Source: Setaria digitata (Eukaryota > Nematoda > Chromadorea > Rhabditida > Setariidae). From it: DNA of 64,000 nucleotides. Under the pieces are notes generated by a model, which made no database searches, had not been told where the DNA came from, and saw nothing but the letters and a program-made list of their open reading frames with translations. Where the stretch lies: NCBI GenBank assembly GCA_003640385.1, contig RCAB01000111.1:1-64000 (forward strand). The letters are read 5' to 3'. The position numbers were made by a program, and so were the translations under genes. Numbering within the stretch: the first letter of the stretch is position 1; each line of letters opens with the position of its first letter. This document shows, piece by piece, positions 38,750-51,925 of the stretch.

Positions 38750-39260
38750 CTGAATTTCTGGTTCTGAGACAACCCTTCCATTCACTACAAATATTTTCTT
38801 TTTCCATGGATTAGTTTCCTTGAACTGACTGGTCTTAACAGTATCTTTCTTCGCAGATTTCCATTATTTTAACTCACTCTACTGTAGAAGTGAAATCCAA
38901 AAAACAATCCAAAATTTAATTTTAATTAATCATAGAAGAACAATGGATACATAGTCAGTTCTGAAGAAACTCCTTCTTTCCAGACTGTTAAGTTCCACAA
39001 TATTTTGTTTGCTTTTTTTTAGATTGGTTATAAAATCAGGTTCAAGTAAACAAATATTTTTTTAAAGTAACTTTTTGTTCTCGACATTGTAAAGATCTTT
39101 TTTCTTTCCTAGTATGATGAATCGTACTCACATAGATGATAAGTTCCACCACTGATTTTGGTCCTAATTAGAAGTTTTTAATGAATAATCATACAGAAAT
39201 ATTGATTACAGATATTAAGAGACTAGCTGACCTAAATGGCCGTTTAAATTAGCAAAAAGT

Positions 39261-39275
39261 TTGCATTCAGAAATG
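39261..39275 (+). promoter_or_regulatory. Probable trans-splice acceptor and start of the P-glycoprotein gene
   Basis: TTTGCATTCAG ends at 39270 and is followed by AA and the ATG at 39273. A 3' splice site two bases before a start codon, with no upstream coding exon, is typical of spliced-leader addition in nematodes. Confidence 0.5.
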
Positions 39276-42200
39276 GTCGTAAAAAAACAAGGGAATGCAG
39301 GCAATGAATTCTGGAGCCTCTATAGCTTTGCTGATCGAGTTGATATCCAGGTCAAGTAACTGTTTGATTTCTTAAGAAAACATTAAAATTTGCCTCTGTA
39401 ATTTACAGAAGACTTCTTCTACTAATTAAATCGTAGTTGATTCTTTACTTACACAGAATTCCTTAACAATTTGGTTTCAACTACTTTGCAAACAACTCAA
39501 AATTATTAAAGTGACAATTTTGCAGTTGATGGTAATTGGACTAGTTCTGGCACTTGTTCAAGCTGTTCTTCTACCTTTTGTATGGCTTGTCATGGGTGAT
39601 TTCGTCTCACTTTCAATCGTTCGCGAGGTTTAAACAAACTTTTTGATAACGGAAGAGAAGATAATCCAATTCAGCATATTAATTTTATATGAACACTTAA
39701 TGAATTTTCAGCAGTCTTATTTCTGGCATAGATTATTGTGAGTTAAAAACAATTTCAAAGGAAAGGGTTGAGAAATGGAACAGAGCTTTCAAATTCACTA
39801 ATTCGAATTCAACTCTAATCAACACCGCAATTAATCTTTTACTGCTCTGTAATATTTCTTTCAGTTTATACGGAATCCAGTCTATTACTTTTAAAAAATC
39901 AATTATAAGTCTCAACTTCAACTATCTCTTCTTCCACAACCCTTGGCCACCAGTGAAAAAGCAAAATGAAAACCAGAAATCAGTGAAAAGCAAAATCCTA
40001 GCTGTAAGGCCTTTAGGAAATCTGGTGAGAATGTTCTTTCAGGTGAATTAAAGCCAAATTATATTTGGAAATGCTAAAAGGCACAATGTATGACTTTTAG
40101 AATTACTACACAAAAGAATCAGCAAACAGTAGTGACGGACATTTGATGCATTTATCTGGGAGGCCATACGACCATACTCGAGTATAGATTCAGTTTATGA
40201 AAGTTTTTCAGCATTCATTTTATTATCTACTCTATCTTTCTAAAAGATAATATTATCTACTAAAAGTTGGCACATTTTTTTATTTTTTTTCTTTGAATTG
40301 AAAATAGCGCATGAACGCATAATTGAAAGCAGCACCATACTGCTGAATTTATTGGCTAATAATAGCAGCTGTCATCGGAGACTAATTAAATAAAAATTAG
40401 TGTATTAGCTGGCAATTTTTTTTGTCTTAAACGAATTCATCCTAAAATATAGAGCTAAAGAACTAAACAAGCAAATTTGCAAATTCTTAAAAAATCAGGT
40501 TTTCAAAAGATTAAAAGTGGGAAAACTTGGCGAATATCGTTTAGTAGAAGTGTTCTGTTGCGAGTCATTTTAAGGTCATCTTCTACATCTCTTTCAAAAT
40601 GATCTTATTCTAAAAAGTTTGCTGCAAATTGGACTATTCTTTATAAAGAACTGAAAATGAAAGATAAAATAAAACATTAACAGTAACGAAAATCGCTTTC
40701 AGCAGCATTTACTCTTTCGTAGTTTACTGACAAATATACACGAGAGTGGTATTGGAATGAACCGAAATTAAGGCATTAAAATTCTTTTCTTTTGAGAAGT
40801 GGGGGCTTCATTCTTTGCTCATTAACAGCAACTTCTTATCATCATTGTCGGATGCCACTTTTGAAAGGGACTTAGCAACTATTACATTACCCATTATCAT
40901 TATCACGATTATCAATGTTATCACCATTCCATTAGTGTTTAAAAATAATGAACAGTGTCGGTTATGCATTTGAAGAGTAATCTTTCTGTTAATGTAGCAC
41001 ATCAGAAACGATTTCTTCTTCTATATGAATATGATATTAAGCAATGATTGATTTTCAGTGTTTTTATTTATCTAAATTTGATTTTAATTAGTTGTCCCAG
41101 CACAAGTTTCACACAGATTATACAGATTCCAAACTGCGAGGTTAACTCCTAATAAACGAGCTCGAAATTTATTCCACCATTACTTACAAAAAAAAGCATA
41201 TTTTCTAGTTTCTGCATAACCAGCTGACAAATTAACGAATTATTAATAATCATAGATAGCAATGATGTCAAACTCGAACAGTTGGAATTAAGCGATATGA
41301 AATCTCTCTGACAGTTTTTGAGAATATCCAGAATTATGAGTTTTGTGCCTATAAAAAAAATAATGAACGAAAAGTTGAGAAGTTTGAAAAAAGCAAAAAA
41401 AAAAAAACATTTGAAATGAATTTTAGATATAAATATTACTCTTCCAATATTTAAGATAATTGCAAAATTCTTTTTAAAAAATATATTTAGTGTGAAGTGT
41501 GGATAATTCAAATACTGTATTTTTTGTAACTAGAATACAGCACTGCATCAAACTACCTGACAAAATAATATTTTAGTATTAAAATTTAATAAATGAATTT
41601 TAATCACTAATAAGTGACTTACTTATTCAGAAATACACAATAGGAAGCTACTTGTTAATTAATTTTAGCAATGTAAACTGGAGAAGATAAAACATTTCGA
41701 ATTATTTGAAAGCAACACTGGGACCAATTTATTTGGCAGCAATAGTTCCAATGCATCAAACCTAACTTTTCCTGGTGTCTCAGCCCAACGGTCTCAAATT
41801 GATGTTCAATTTGAATATTCGGCGACACCTGCATTTGTAATGATGTTATCGCTTTCAGTGGCAACATTCATTGCTGCTTTTTTTCAGGTGAATAAGTATT
41901 TTACTGATTTTTATGATATTCCAACAGCACCGGAAAGTATCAGTAATCACCGTATCAGATGGCCTCTAGACTTGGGTTTAGAACGCCAATCTTTATCACC
42001 TACCATAGAATCTAGCAGCATTTATTTACTAAGTTACTATTACGTCATCACAGTTTCATCGAAAATTGTATGTCGAAATTTTATGACATTTGCTTCTTAT
42101 CAATTTCTTGAAATTGTCTCGTCAATAAAATTAACTGAACTTTTGCAGCGCTTGGCTTGGGAAGTGTCTGGCATAAGGCAAGTTTTTCGAGTTAAAAAGG

Positions 42201-45200
42201 CATACATCCGAAAATTGCTACATATGGATGTTGCATGGCTTGAGTCGCGACATTCTGGCCAAGTAGCTTCCATGCTGCATGAGTAAGTCATCTAATGTCT
42301 CACTTGCTTTTCGATTAATTTAATTTTTTTTTATTCTAGTGGACATCTCTTTCGGAACTTTAAATTCTTTCAGCTAAGAAGAAAAAATGCTTCCCTTTGT
42401 CAAATTTCCATACTTTTTTCAACATAACCCTTACTTAATTTTTAGCCATGCAGATTCGATATATCAAGGCATTGCTGACCATGTCCCCATGGTTATTTTC
42501 ATTTGCGCATATTTATTAGTTACTTCCTCAGTGTGTTTTTACATCCAGTGGGATGTAACCCTAGTGATGTTTGCTGCGCTACCGTTGCTTATTGGGACGA
42601 GGCTCATTTTCAGCAAAGTTTATTTTTTCCCTTCATAAGATATAATTAGCACTGTGGCAACACTAAATACAGATCTTTATAATCAGAAAATATTTAACTT
42701 TTCAAAACACCGTAATTCTTTTTGCAGCGCTATTCTTTGAAAGTGTTCAGTATAAAGTATGAAGTGAATATAGTTCACATAAATGCAGTTCCGCTTTACT
42801 AGCTGCTAGCAGCTAGTATTCTCGGCTTTGAGCTTTAGCTAAATCTCATTACTTTCGCATTACCATATGGTGCTCCGTGGGAGATTTCTAGCGAGGGAAG
42901 TGACCATATTTTTAATAAATTTTTGTCAACAACTTCCTTTTTCTCGATTAATCCACCGTTATTGTAGTGGTTCTGCAAAACCCGTGACGAGGAGCATAGG
43001 TTACTAGCCAAGATGTCGAATTTGGTACAAGAGACGTTCTCATGCATACGCACTGTCATCGCATTTGCTGCTCAAAAACAAACGATCAACAAGTAAGAAC
43101 CGGTTGAGTACTTCCTAGAAGCATGCAGTTCGAGTTTGTCATACCGATGCATTTCAAACTTTCGGCATTTCTTAGGTATGAGCAATTAACAGGCGAGCTG
43201 AACCGAATGACGGAACAACGTCTCACCGCTTCGTCCATTTATGATGCTCTCGCACAGGTAAATGCCTTTAGTTGCAGAAGTAAGCTGCTTTTGGCAGTCC
43301 TTCTCGGCAACTTCGATTTGCTTGCTGCTCTCTCTAACTTTCATTCTTGCTCTAACTTCTAGGGACTGAAAGGAAATGCATTTTCAACAGAGTTCTCTTG
43401 CCACAGCAAGCACAACAAATATAAAAGTTTGAAAACAAATGAAAGTTTTCCGTCAGTGACATTTTTAGGTTCTACTTACGGAATTTATTTTTACGGCAGC
43501 TTTATGTTATGGAATGTGGCGCGTTAATGATGCTAATCCAGGTCGTCTTGCTGCAGTAAGTTAGTTTGCCATGAAATAATCAGCTCCATCTTCAACAGCA
43601 GCATATTAATGCCAATATCAACACGTGAAGAAGAGATTCTTACCCGAGTATTAATTCTTACGGGAAGTGGAACGTTCACGTACGTCACGACATAACTTCC
43701 CACTTCTACCAGTAATATATTTAGCTGGCGATCAACATGCTCTATATGTGCGTCACTTCGATCAGCATCGGTTTCCATATGACCGGTGCTACGACTGCCC
43801 GGAAAAATGCAAATGAAATGAATGCAATCCTAGTTGAGACACCGAACATCGAATGTTACATCAATAAGCATAAAGAAAGTATGCTGGCACCACGTGGTCA
43901 TGGTACTATTGAATTCAAAGATATTAACTTTGCATATCCAAGCAGGCCAGACATCGAGGTATGGTAATTATGGATTTCACCCTCTAGTAATTTGCTGAAC
44001 TTGTTCAAGGTTAGAGACAAAACCACACACAAACCTTATTTTAGACTAATTCACAGAGAACTGTAATACAGGAAAGTTGCAGGTACTGAAGGGAGTATCG
44101 TTTACCGTATCGTCAGGTGAACATGTCGCCATTGTTGGACCAAGTGGCTCCGGCAAAAGTACTCTAACAGCGCTTATGTTGCGATTTTATGACCCAACCA
44201 ACGGAACTGTTAGTATTTTGGAGCTATTTGTATTTCATTGCTTATTACATCTTGGATTTGGAACTCTTAGACAGTGTTACAACAGAAACTACTCATTTTT
44301 CCTCCTGTAATACTATTTGTATGATAATCATCATAGATTGCACTAGATGGCGTCAATTTGAAACAAATGAATCCTGACAATTTAAGAGCCCAACTTGGTC
44401 TGGTCAGTCAAGAACCAGTCCTTTTTGATGGTTTGTATTTAATCCAGCAGATATTCAAAAACTCACAGTCTCTATATAATTAAATCTGAACATAAGAAGT
44501 AAACATTTGCTTACTTGAAAAACAATTCTTCTGCGAAAGTTTCAAGACGGCAGCCATGCTACCAAATATTTCATCTGCCTTGAACTCCACAGGTACCATA
44601 AGTGATAATATTCGATATGGACGTCTAAATGCAACACAAGCGGAAATAAACGAAGCAGCTCGAAAAGCTGAAGCTTGGCAATTTATTTCTGCTTTACCTG
44701 AAGGCATGAAGACTCGCGTTGGTGACAGGTTTTTTTTCTTTCATTCCAGTTTTCCACTCACCGAACCTTTTTTCTTTTCAAATCTGAAGCTAAAAATTGT
44801 TGTCTCAATTTGGAATAATTTGCTAGTCAGGAAGTGACCCATTACTTCTACTTATGTTTCCAGAGGTCTTCAGCTGTCTGGTGGCCAAAAACAACGCGTG
44901 GCCATTGCACGTGCAGTGATCCGTGATCCATCTGTGATGGTATTTGACGAAGCCACGTCTGCACTGGACACGAAGCATGAGGTTGAAGTACAAAGGGCTA
45001 TCGATGCAGCCAGTCAAGGTGTTACTACCGTCACCATAGCACATCGGTAGTGTTGTACGAACAATATGCACTGCAGCTGAATATGTCAGCAGGAGTTCTT
45101 GGCTCCAAACCTTTTATTCTCCATTAGTTCCATTACCTCATGCAGTCCTAACAGCGCTCTTGGCTGACAGGACAGGATCAAGCATACTTTGTGTTCGCCG

Positions 45201-48200
45201 GGAAACTTTTTTAGAAGTTTCCTCTCCCCAGTATACATTTGATTTGGTGGCACACTTCATGAAGCGGGAAACTTTATCAGTTCGCTTAAACATGAAGTTC
45301 AAAGGACTTCTCAAAGACTAATCTAAATATTTCTTTCTGTAGCCGGGGTAGCTTTAGAACTTCGAGTGGTCCAACACTTTCAGAGAACTCGACAGCACTT
45401 CAAAAAAGAAAAGAAATCGAAAAGAGTATTCTTGATATCAGTGAATGGATCATCTGACAACAGAATCCGACTGATTCTCATTAGAAATAATTCCTTCGAA
45501 AAGTATTTTGTTGAAGAAGCGGCGCAAGTGGAGGCTGCTTACTTGCCAAATAGTGACCATCAAAACCGGTGCTTCTCAGTGATTCTAGAAGCTGAATCAG
45601 ACAAGAAGCAGTCTGTACCAAAACGACTTGAGGTTTGTAGCAGTGAAGAGTCAAAAAAGTGAAGTTCTCTTGGTTTTATTCAGCTGCAAGGTAAGTAAAA
45701 GAAGCTACTGTAGATAAGAAGTGCTAATGGAAGAATTCATTGCATTCAATTTACAAAGAAGCAAAAACCGACAATCATTATTTGGACTCAGCATACTCTC
45801 TGCAACGGTTATTCTGGAAAATGAATCCTTTATACAAAAATCTCCGATAAATTACCAGCCTGAATTAGTAAAATTTCAAATTTGTGAAGTTATAGTTTAA
45901 GCTATAGACATAAAGTGTTCTTAGTCGGGTATCCTGGCAATAGTTTGATGAGGATTAAAAATATGAAAAAGAAAGCTAAATCTTCTTTGAGTATGAACTT
46001 GAATTTACATTCGAACTACATTGGGAAGCATATCAGTAAAGGAAATTAATACCAAAGTACTCTATTTTATTAATTACGTCTCAGAAAAGTCTTGAGTGCT
46101 GGAAGCGTTTACTTATAAGAGAATCTATTCGATATGTGAGCTAATCCAAGTACATATTCATTGTTCATTACTACTTATCACTCTTTCGTTAATATATCAC
46201 CGTGTGTTTTATATTAGCCTGTGAAAAAGATTCTATGCAGAATTAATGCCTTAAATCGAATACATGGGACAGTGCAATCTGGAAATCTTAGCACCGTGGT
46301 ATTCTGTGTTAAAGAGAATTCATTATAATGATGGTATAAAAGATGAATTTGCCTTAAATTGTCCATAATAGAGTTCGGTTGCATTTCAGATTGAGTACTG
46401 TCCGAAATGCGGATCGTATTATCGTCCTAGAAAGTGGACAAATTGTAGAAGAAGGAAGTCCGGAAGAGTTGCTAGCTAACAAAGATGGTAAATTTCACCG
46501 GATGTATAACGATCAGAAGTTTGACTCTTTGGCTGTCGACAAATTGGCAGCCAATCCACGCGAACGGTCAAAAATATCCTTAGCTACTCATTTCTCAATG
46601 ACGCCAGCAGATTTTATTGCTAGTTTTTTTCTATCTTAGTAGTTATAGACTCTTTGTGATCGGGATTCTTAAAATTGAAGCTATTTAAAGGTAAATCTAA
46701 CCAATTACTTCCTTCCTTTTACATGCCGACTGAGATTTCACATTGAAAGTTAATGTTATTTCGCAATATTCCAGGATGCAGAAACATACCGGCGTGCATG
46801 GGCTCGATCATCACTGGGTGCTCATAAACGTCTCGGTAAATCGTATTCTGTACTCAGTACAGATCGTGAAAAACTAGCGTTGCCTGTGATGTCGAAGAAG
46901 CGGACCCGAATGGATACACCCTTTAAAACAAATATCATGGAGGTAGCAATGGAGGATAAGGATTACGACTATCAGACTTCGGTAAAGCTTTTCACGTTAT
47001 CAGTATCTCTAGTTTCGATATATCGCTACCAAGACTCTACCAACTTCTAAAAATATTCATTAAATCCTTTTGGTCGAGCTGTTCTGCCTACTGACTTGTT
47101 ACGTCTGTATTAAATTGTTAGCTAGTTTGTGAAAGAGAGTCATCAAATTACGTTTGGATTTTAATTCTTATGATTCTTAGAATTACTGCGGAAAATGACT
47201 GTATTCCTTTGATATTATTTGTTTCCTCATCGCAAGAGAATTAGCCATCAGTGCTCGGTTTATTTTTTTTTAAAGCTTCACTTCAAAGAGATCAGATTAT
47301 GCCAAAACATTTTTTGAATATTTAAGTTTCCTGGACAGACGACTAATTTCAATGCAATATGGAATCTTATCAAAAGCTACAAGGGTGGTTATTCTCATTT
47401 GAGTGTAGCTGTACCACTAACTATACTGCGAGGATTCTTTTTCCTACTTGTTTGTTTTGAAGTGTCATCAGTGCTTGAGGTATGTTCATTTTATTTTGCT
47501 TCTTCGTATACTTTTTTTAAACTTTGTTTTTTAATTTTCGTTCCAAAAACTCCGTGTTCATATTTGTGCTCTGACGTAGATTTTCACTGATGATTACCTT
47601 TCTCCATTTGCACGATTGTTTGTCCTTTTCAAGTCTTGGAACAAATTAAATCTACTTATTTGTAGATAGCACTAGCTCCAAATGAAGAAACAGCCCAACA
47701 AGTTTTTATCACTGCAGCTGTTTATACAGCTCTCATTATTATTAAAACAATGTTCGAAGCAGTTGGGGTATTTCAAATAATTTAATTTCAATAAATTTTA
47801 ATTGAATTTTGGTGTGCTTCCTTTCTTGTCAGTGATTTTGTAAAATCCAAATGTTTATTCTAAGTTGCTGCATTCCTTCACATCGATATGTTCCATTTTA
47901 ACATGACAACTCCAAGGCATTGAAACTTTCTTGTCAGTAATATTATCATTTCTTATCATTAGCATTTCACTGATAATTACAGCGTTTATTCATCGCATTG
48001 TACGGACATGGTTTCTGTGGCTATATGCGCAGCAAAATGTTTCGGAGGATTTTGAGACATGGAGCAGCTTATTTCGATGAAGAAGCCAATACGCCTGGAC
48101 GACTTGTTCACAAACTTATGTCCGACACGGCAACACTCAACAGGGTGATCTTCTGACGACTCACTTATTGCTGGAATCAGAGTGTCGTACATTTAGTTTC

Positions 48201-51200
48201 TAATCAATACAAGTATTGAAAGTTGTTTTAAATGATAGCATTCTTCATGCATAAATTTTAGCCACTCCAGCTTTATACAGTACTTTTATTCAGTAGTACC
48301 GTACTGTAGCAGATAATTTCAGATTCTTGGCGATAAATTAGATTTGATTCTTCCGGCAGTCATATGTTCTACAGTATCAGTTACCATTGCTTTGCTAATA
48401 AATTGGAAATTAGCACTCATCTGTGGTTTCCAGTTTCCGGCTTTTTTTCTCTTTCGTCTAGTGGAGTTACGGGAAACAAGCAAACGACAGAGACAAATGG
48501 CGGAACAAGAAAAAAAAGCTGCTAATGTTTGATATTTTCAAAATTTTGATCTCTTAGCTCTTTTTTTAACAAATAATACTGCAAAAAAAGCATTGATAAC
48601 TTACATTCGAGTATTCCAAACGAATGGAGTTGAGGTCTATAGATTTCAGTTAGCAACTGCGGTGCTATCAAATATGAGCACAATTAAAGCTTATACTCTA
48701 CAAGAACATTTCAACAGTATTTTCTACGAAACACTGAAACCATTGCAAAGGTAATCTCGCAAAATCTCTTATTATAATCTCATTGCTTATCAACAATATC
48801 AGTATTAATTATACAGGACGATGAAAAGACAATCTTGTATCAGCTCATTTGTATTCGCTTGTCAGTTTTCTTTCACATATATTCTCATTGCAATCACGCT
48901 GCACTTTGGGAAAGTTATGATGTTAAGTAATGAAATTACACCGTTTAATTATTTAAGGTTTGGAATATTTTATTTGTCACGAACTATTTAATTAACCATC
49001 GATTGTTGTCCTCTAGCATTACTACACAGCTAATTAGAATACTTCTATCTTAAAGAATCAGATTTTCATTAACTTTACTTCTGACAAATTTGACAACATG
49101 GAGGATTTAGCAGTCATTGTATCAGTAGAAGGATTAATGATTGGTTTGAACAGGAGAAAATCGTAATGACTCCTAAAAATGCCAAACACAGGGTTGTATT
49201 ATTAACGCAGTTTGGTGCCAACTTCATCAGTCAGTTGATAGCATCAGTGAATGATATATCAAAAGCAAGAGTAGCGTCGGGGAATATTCTCAGTGTTATC
49301 AAGGAGACTGCCGTTGATATGAATAATCTGAGTGATGAGGGTCTACGACCGGTTTGTTTGAAAATGCCATCTTTCGAAAAGAAAAAAGGGTTGATCTATT
49401 GAATTTATAAAGTAATTGTAAGATAAAGGATCAAAGTTTCAGAGTGACCACAAAAACTGCTTTTTTTTTCTTTTAATGAGCGGATAGTTATTAATTTGTC
49501 AAAAAACAAATGCCTAAAATTTTATCTAACAGTTCCTTTTAGACAGTCGTATAAATCTCTTGATATTTCTTTTATTGCAGAAAATTACTGGTCGACTGAT
49601 GTTGAAAAATGTCGAATTTCGTTATCCATCGCGACCCCTTTATCCTGTACTTCGCTGTCTCACTCTGAAGGTGAAATTATTATTGTCAAGCGATTTTCAT
49701 TTCTTTATTTCAGATAAATTTTATGAATTTATTATTACAGAGTTCCTAAAAGCATCGAATTTTCGAAAAGTAATGGAATGGAAAAAGCATTGAAATCAAC
49801 TGTTTCTAGGTTCGACCAGGCGATTCAATAGCTGTGGTAGGTCCATCAGGTTCCGGGAAAAGTTCCATCCTAGCTCTGTTCCAGCGCATGTACAGTACGA
49901 CGAAAGGAGAAGTGGTATAACGATTTTTTTTTTCGACTTTTTTCGCCTAAAATTGATTGACGGAACATTATACACAGTACATTAAAAAAAAAAGTGAAAA
50001 TACAAATTTACAGCTGATTGACAATTATAACGTGAAACAAATCAATCCAGGATACCTAAGACGCGTGATCGTTCCGGTTGGACAGGAACCAACTCTTTTT
50101 TCATTTACAATCCGTGAAAATATTGGTGAGAGTTATTTCAAGAGTAGGAATTCTGCTTGATATCAGCTAGGATTAAGTAACACAGCAATTATTTCGTTCA
50201 AAAAATTTTCAACAATTCGAAGAAAGCAATTTGCTAACTACTTAATGGTGTTAAGTGGAAAACTGGTTAATAGCTTGTTTTCTTCTGTCTTGCAGGATAC
50301 GGTTTGCCGGAAGACGAAGCGACTGAGGAAAAGATCATCGAAGCAGCCAAAATTGCTAATATACATGATTTTATTCTATCATTGCCACGGGTAACAGCCA
50401 CAAATAGACAATGAGCTGATTGCTCAATAAATACTCATTACTCACTGTTCAAATATTTACGTGCTAATTAGCTTTGTTTAAAAATAGTTCTTAAACTGGC
50501 TATAGGGATATGATACCGAAGTTGGTGAATTTGGAGCTCAACTTTCCGGAGGTCAAAAACAACGGATTGCGATTGCTCGAGCGATTATTCGGGAACCACG
50601 GGTGCTATTACTTGATGAAGCGACTGCTGCTCTAGACACAGCAAGCGAAAAGGTTTAGGGAAGCTTGGCTTATTTAGCTCCATTACTGTCCTTTATTTTA
50701 CATTTTGCAAAAATCTATTCAAAAAATAAGTCACGTTCCAGAAGATTTTACCAAAGTTTAAGAAAATGAGAAATTTTTTTCAAGAGTTCATTTCTAGGCA
50801 GTGCAAAGTGCTCTCGAATCNAAAATTAAGAAAATGAGAAATTTTTTTCAAGAGTTCATTTCTAGGCAGTGCAAAGTGCTCTCGAATCAGTCAGCAAAAA
50901 CTGTACTTGCATTTATGGTAAGTGGATTTGATATATAAGTTGTGCGCGAGCAATCAAGTGACAAATTTTTGATTAGCTTATGAAGCTTACTGATAAGATT
51001 AAGTGCAATTTTTGCATACCAACTGATTAAAAACTTCTAAGAAAATTTGTTGAATTAATAAATATTGATACTGGTTTTTGAGTTGAATTCATAAGAAATT
51101 TACTAATCTTTTCAGTTGCGCATCGTTTGTCGTCTATAAGATCAGTGAACAAGATTTACGTATTAGTTGATGGTGAAATCGCTGAACAAGGTTTATGTTT

Positions 51201-51329
51201 TTTAGATTTTGTGCACTCAGTCTTTGTCTCGCACTGAATCACTCACTGGACATACATGTTACAGGTACGCATCAGGAGCTGATGGAGGAGAAAGGCTTAT
51301 ACTACGAGATGAATCAGTCGGAAATTTGA
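39273..51329 (+). CDS. pgp: P-glycoprotein, full ABC-B exporter
   Basis: Full ABCB-type efflux pump (two membrane domains, two ATPase domains), likely in the apical plasma membrane and able to export hydrophobic xenobiotics; nematode relatives are studied in anthelmintic tolerance. About 30 exons, roughly 1250 residues. The N-terminal exons 39273-39350 and 39526-39627 give [11 protein letters not shown] and span 1 ([19 protein letters not shown]). Exon 41669-41887 holds an Asn/Ser/Thr-rich extracellular loop and span 2. NBD1: YPSRPDIE, Walker [10 protein letters not shown] (exon 44083), Q-loop VSQEPVLF, signature LSGGQ, Walker [14 protein letters not shown]-loop TIAHRLS. NBD2: [49 protein letters not shown]. 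Both catalytic Glu and both switch His are present, so both sites look competent. Oddities: a 2.0-kb intron 39628-41668, a 1.3-kb intron splitting the NBD1 H-loop from its continuation, an uncertain linker junction near 46560-46780, and a duplicated segment around N 50821. Confidence 0.93.
45366..45662 (+). other. 98-codon open frame inside a P-glycoprotein intron
   Basis: An ATG-to-stop frame rich in Lys, Glu and Ser lies inside the 1.34-kb intron that splits the NBD1 H-loop from its continuation. It has no recognisable motif. Either chance or a decayed insertion; listed because its composition is less AT-like than the flanks. Confidence 0.2.
50758..50888. repeat. 63-bp direct duplication around a gap N
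   Basis: Bases 50758-50820 are repeated at 50826-50888 with N at 50821 between them. The copy contains the splice acceptor and first codons of an NBD2 exon (AVQSALES). This looks like an unmerged overlap at a contig join, not biology; the second copy continues correctly into the exon. Confidence 0.9.
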
Positions 51330-51864
51330 TTACTTCGATAGTTCCAAATAACTTTCCTGTTGCAACTTGCGCGTTACTTGGTTTCATGGCCATTTCACTT
51401 GCTATTTTCATTTGCAAATATTCATTCGTACCTCACTGGTTTGCATATTTTTTCCTTAATTTAAAAATCTCTTCTTTAGCAAATGGATGATAGGCTACAA
51501 ACTGTTTTATGTAATAATGATTCTTGATCCTGACAGTTGCATTTAAAATGAATTTGAGCACTGGATAAATTAAAAGAAGTCATTGTTAAATTACGGAGAA
51601 TAGAGAATTATGTACTTCTTGAAGAAATCAAGTTTTTTTCATTTTAAGTTTGAAAATATGGAAATCAGCTGTGTTAGATTCCGACCAGATTTTCAGGGCT
51701 TCAGAAGAAGAAAAATAAAATTAGGTTATTGGATTTTGAGGCATGTTCTCATGAGTAAAAATCAGCAACTTTTTCTATCACTTTCTAACCTTTTAAAACT
51801 GGCCAAAATTGTAATCTTACCTTCCCAGTCAGCTAAAAATGCTGTTTCAATGGAATATACATAT

Positions 51865-51925
51865 CATACGTATTATATATATTATATATACGTATGATAT
51901 ATGTATTATATATACATATGATATT
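51865..51925. repeat. AT-rich palindrome
   Basis: ATATCATACGTAT and its reverse complement ATACGTATGATAT flank a TA-rich core. A second related arm (TATATACATATGATAT) follows directly, giving a nested hairpin-forming block about 540 bp past the P-glycoprotein stop. Confidence 0.8.
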
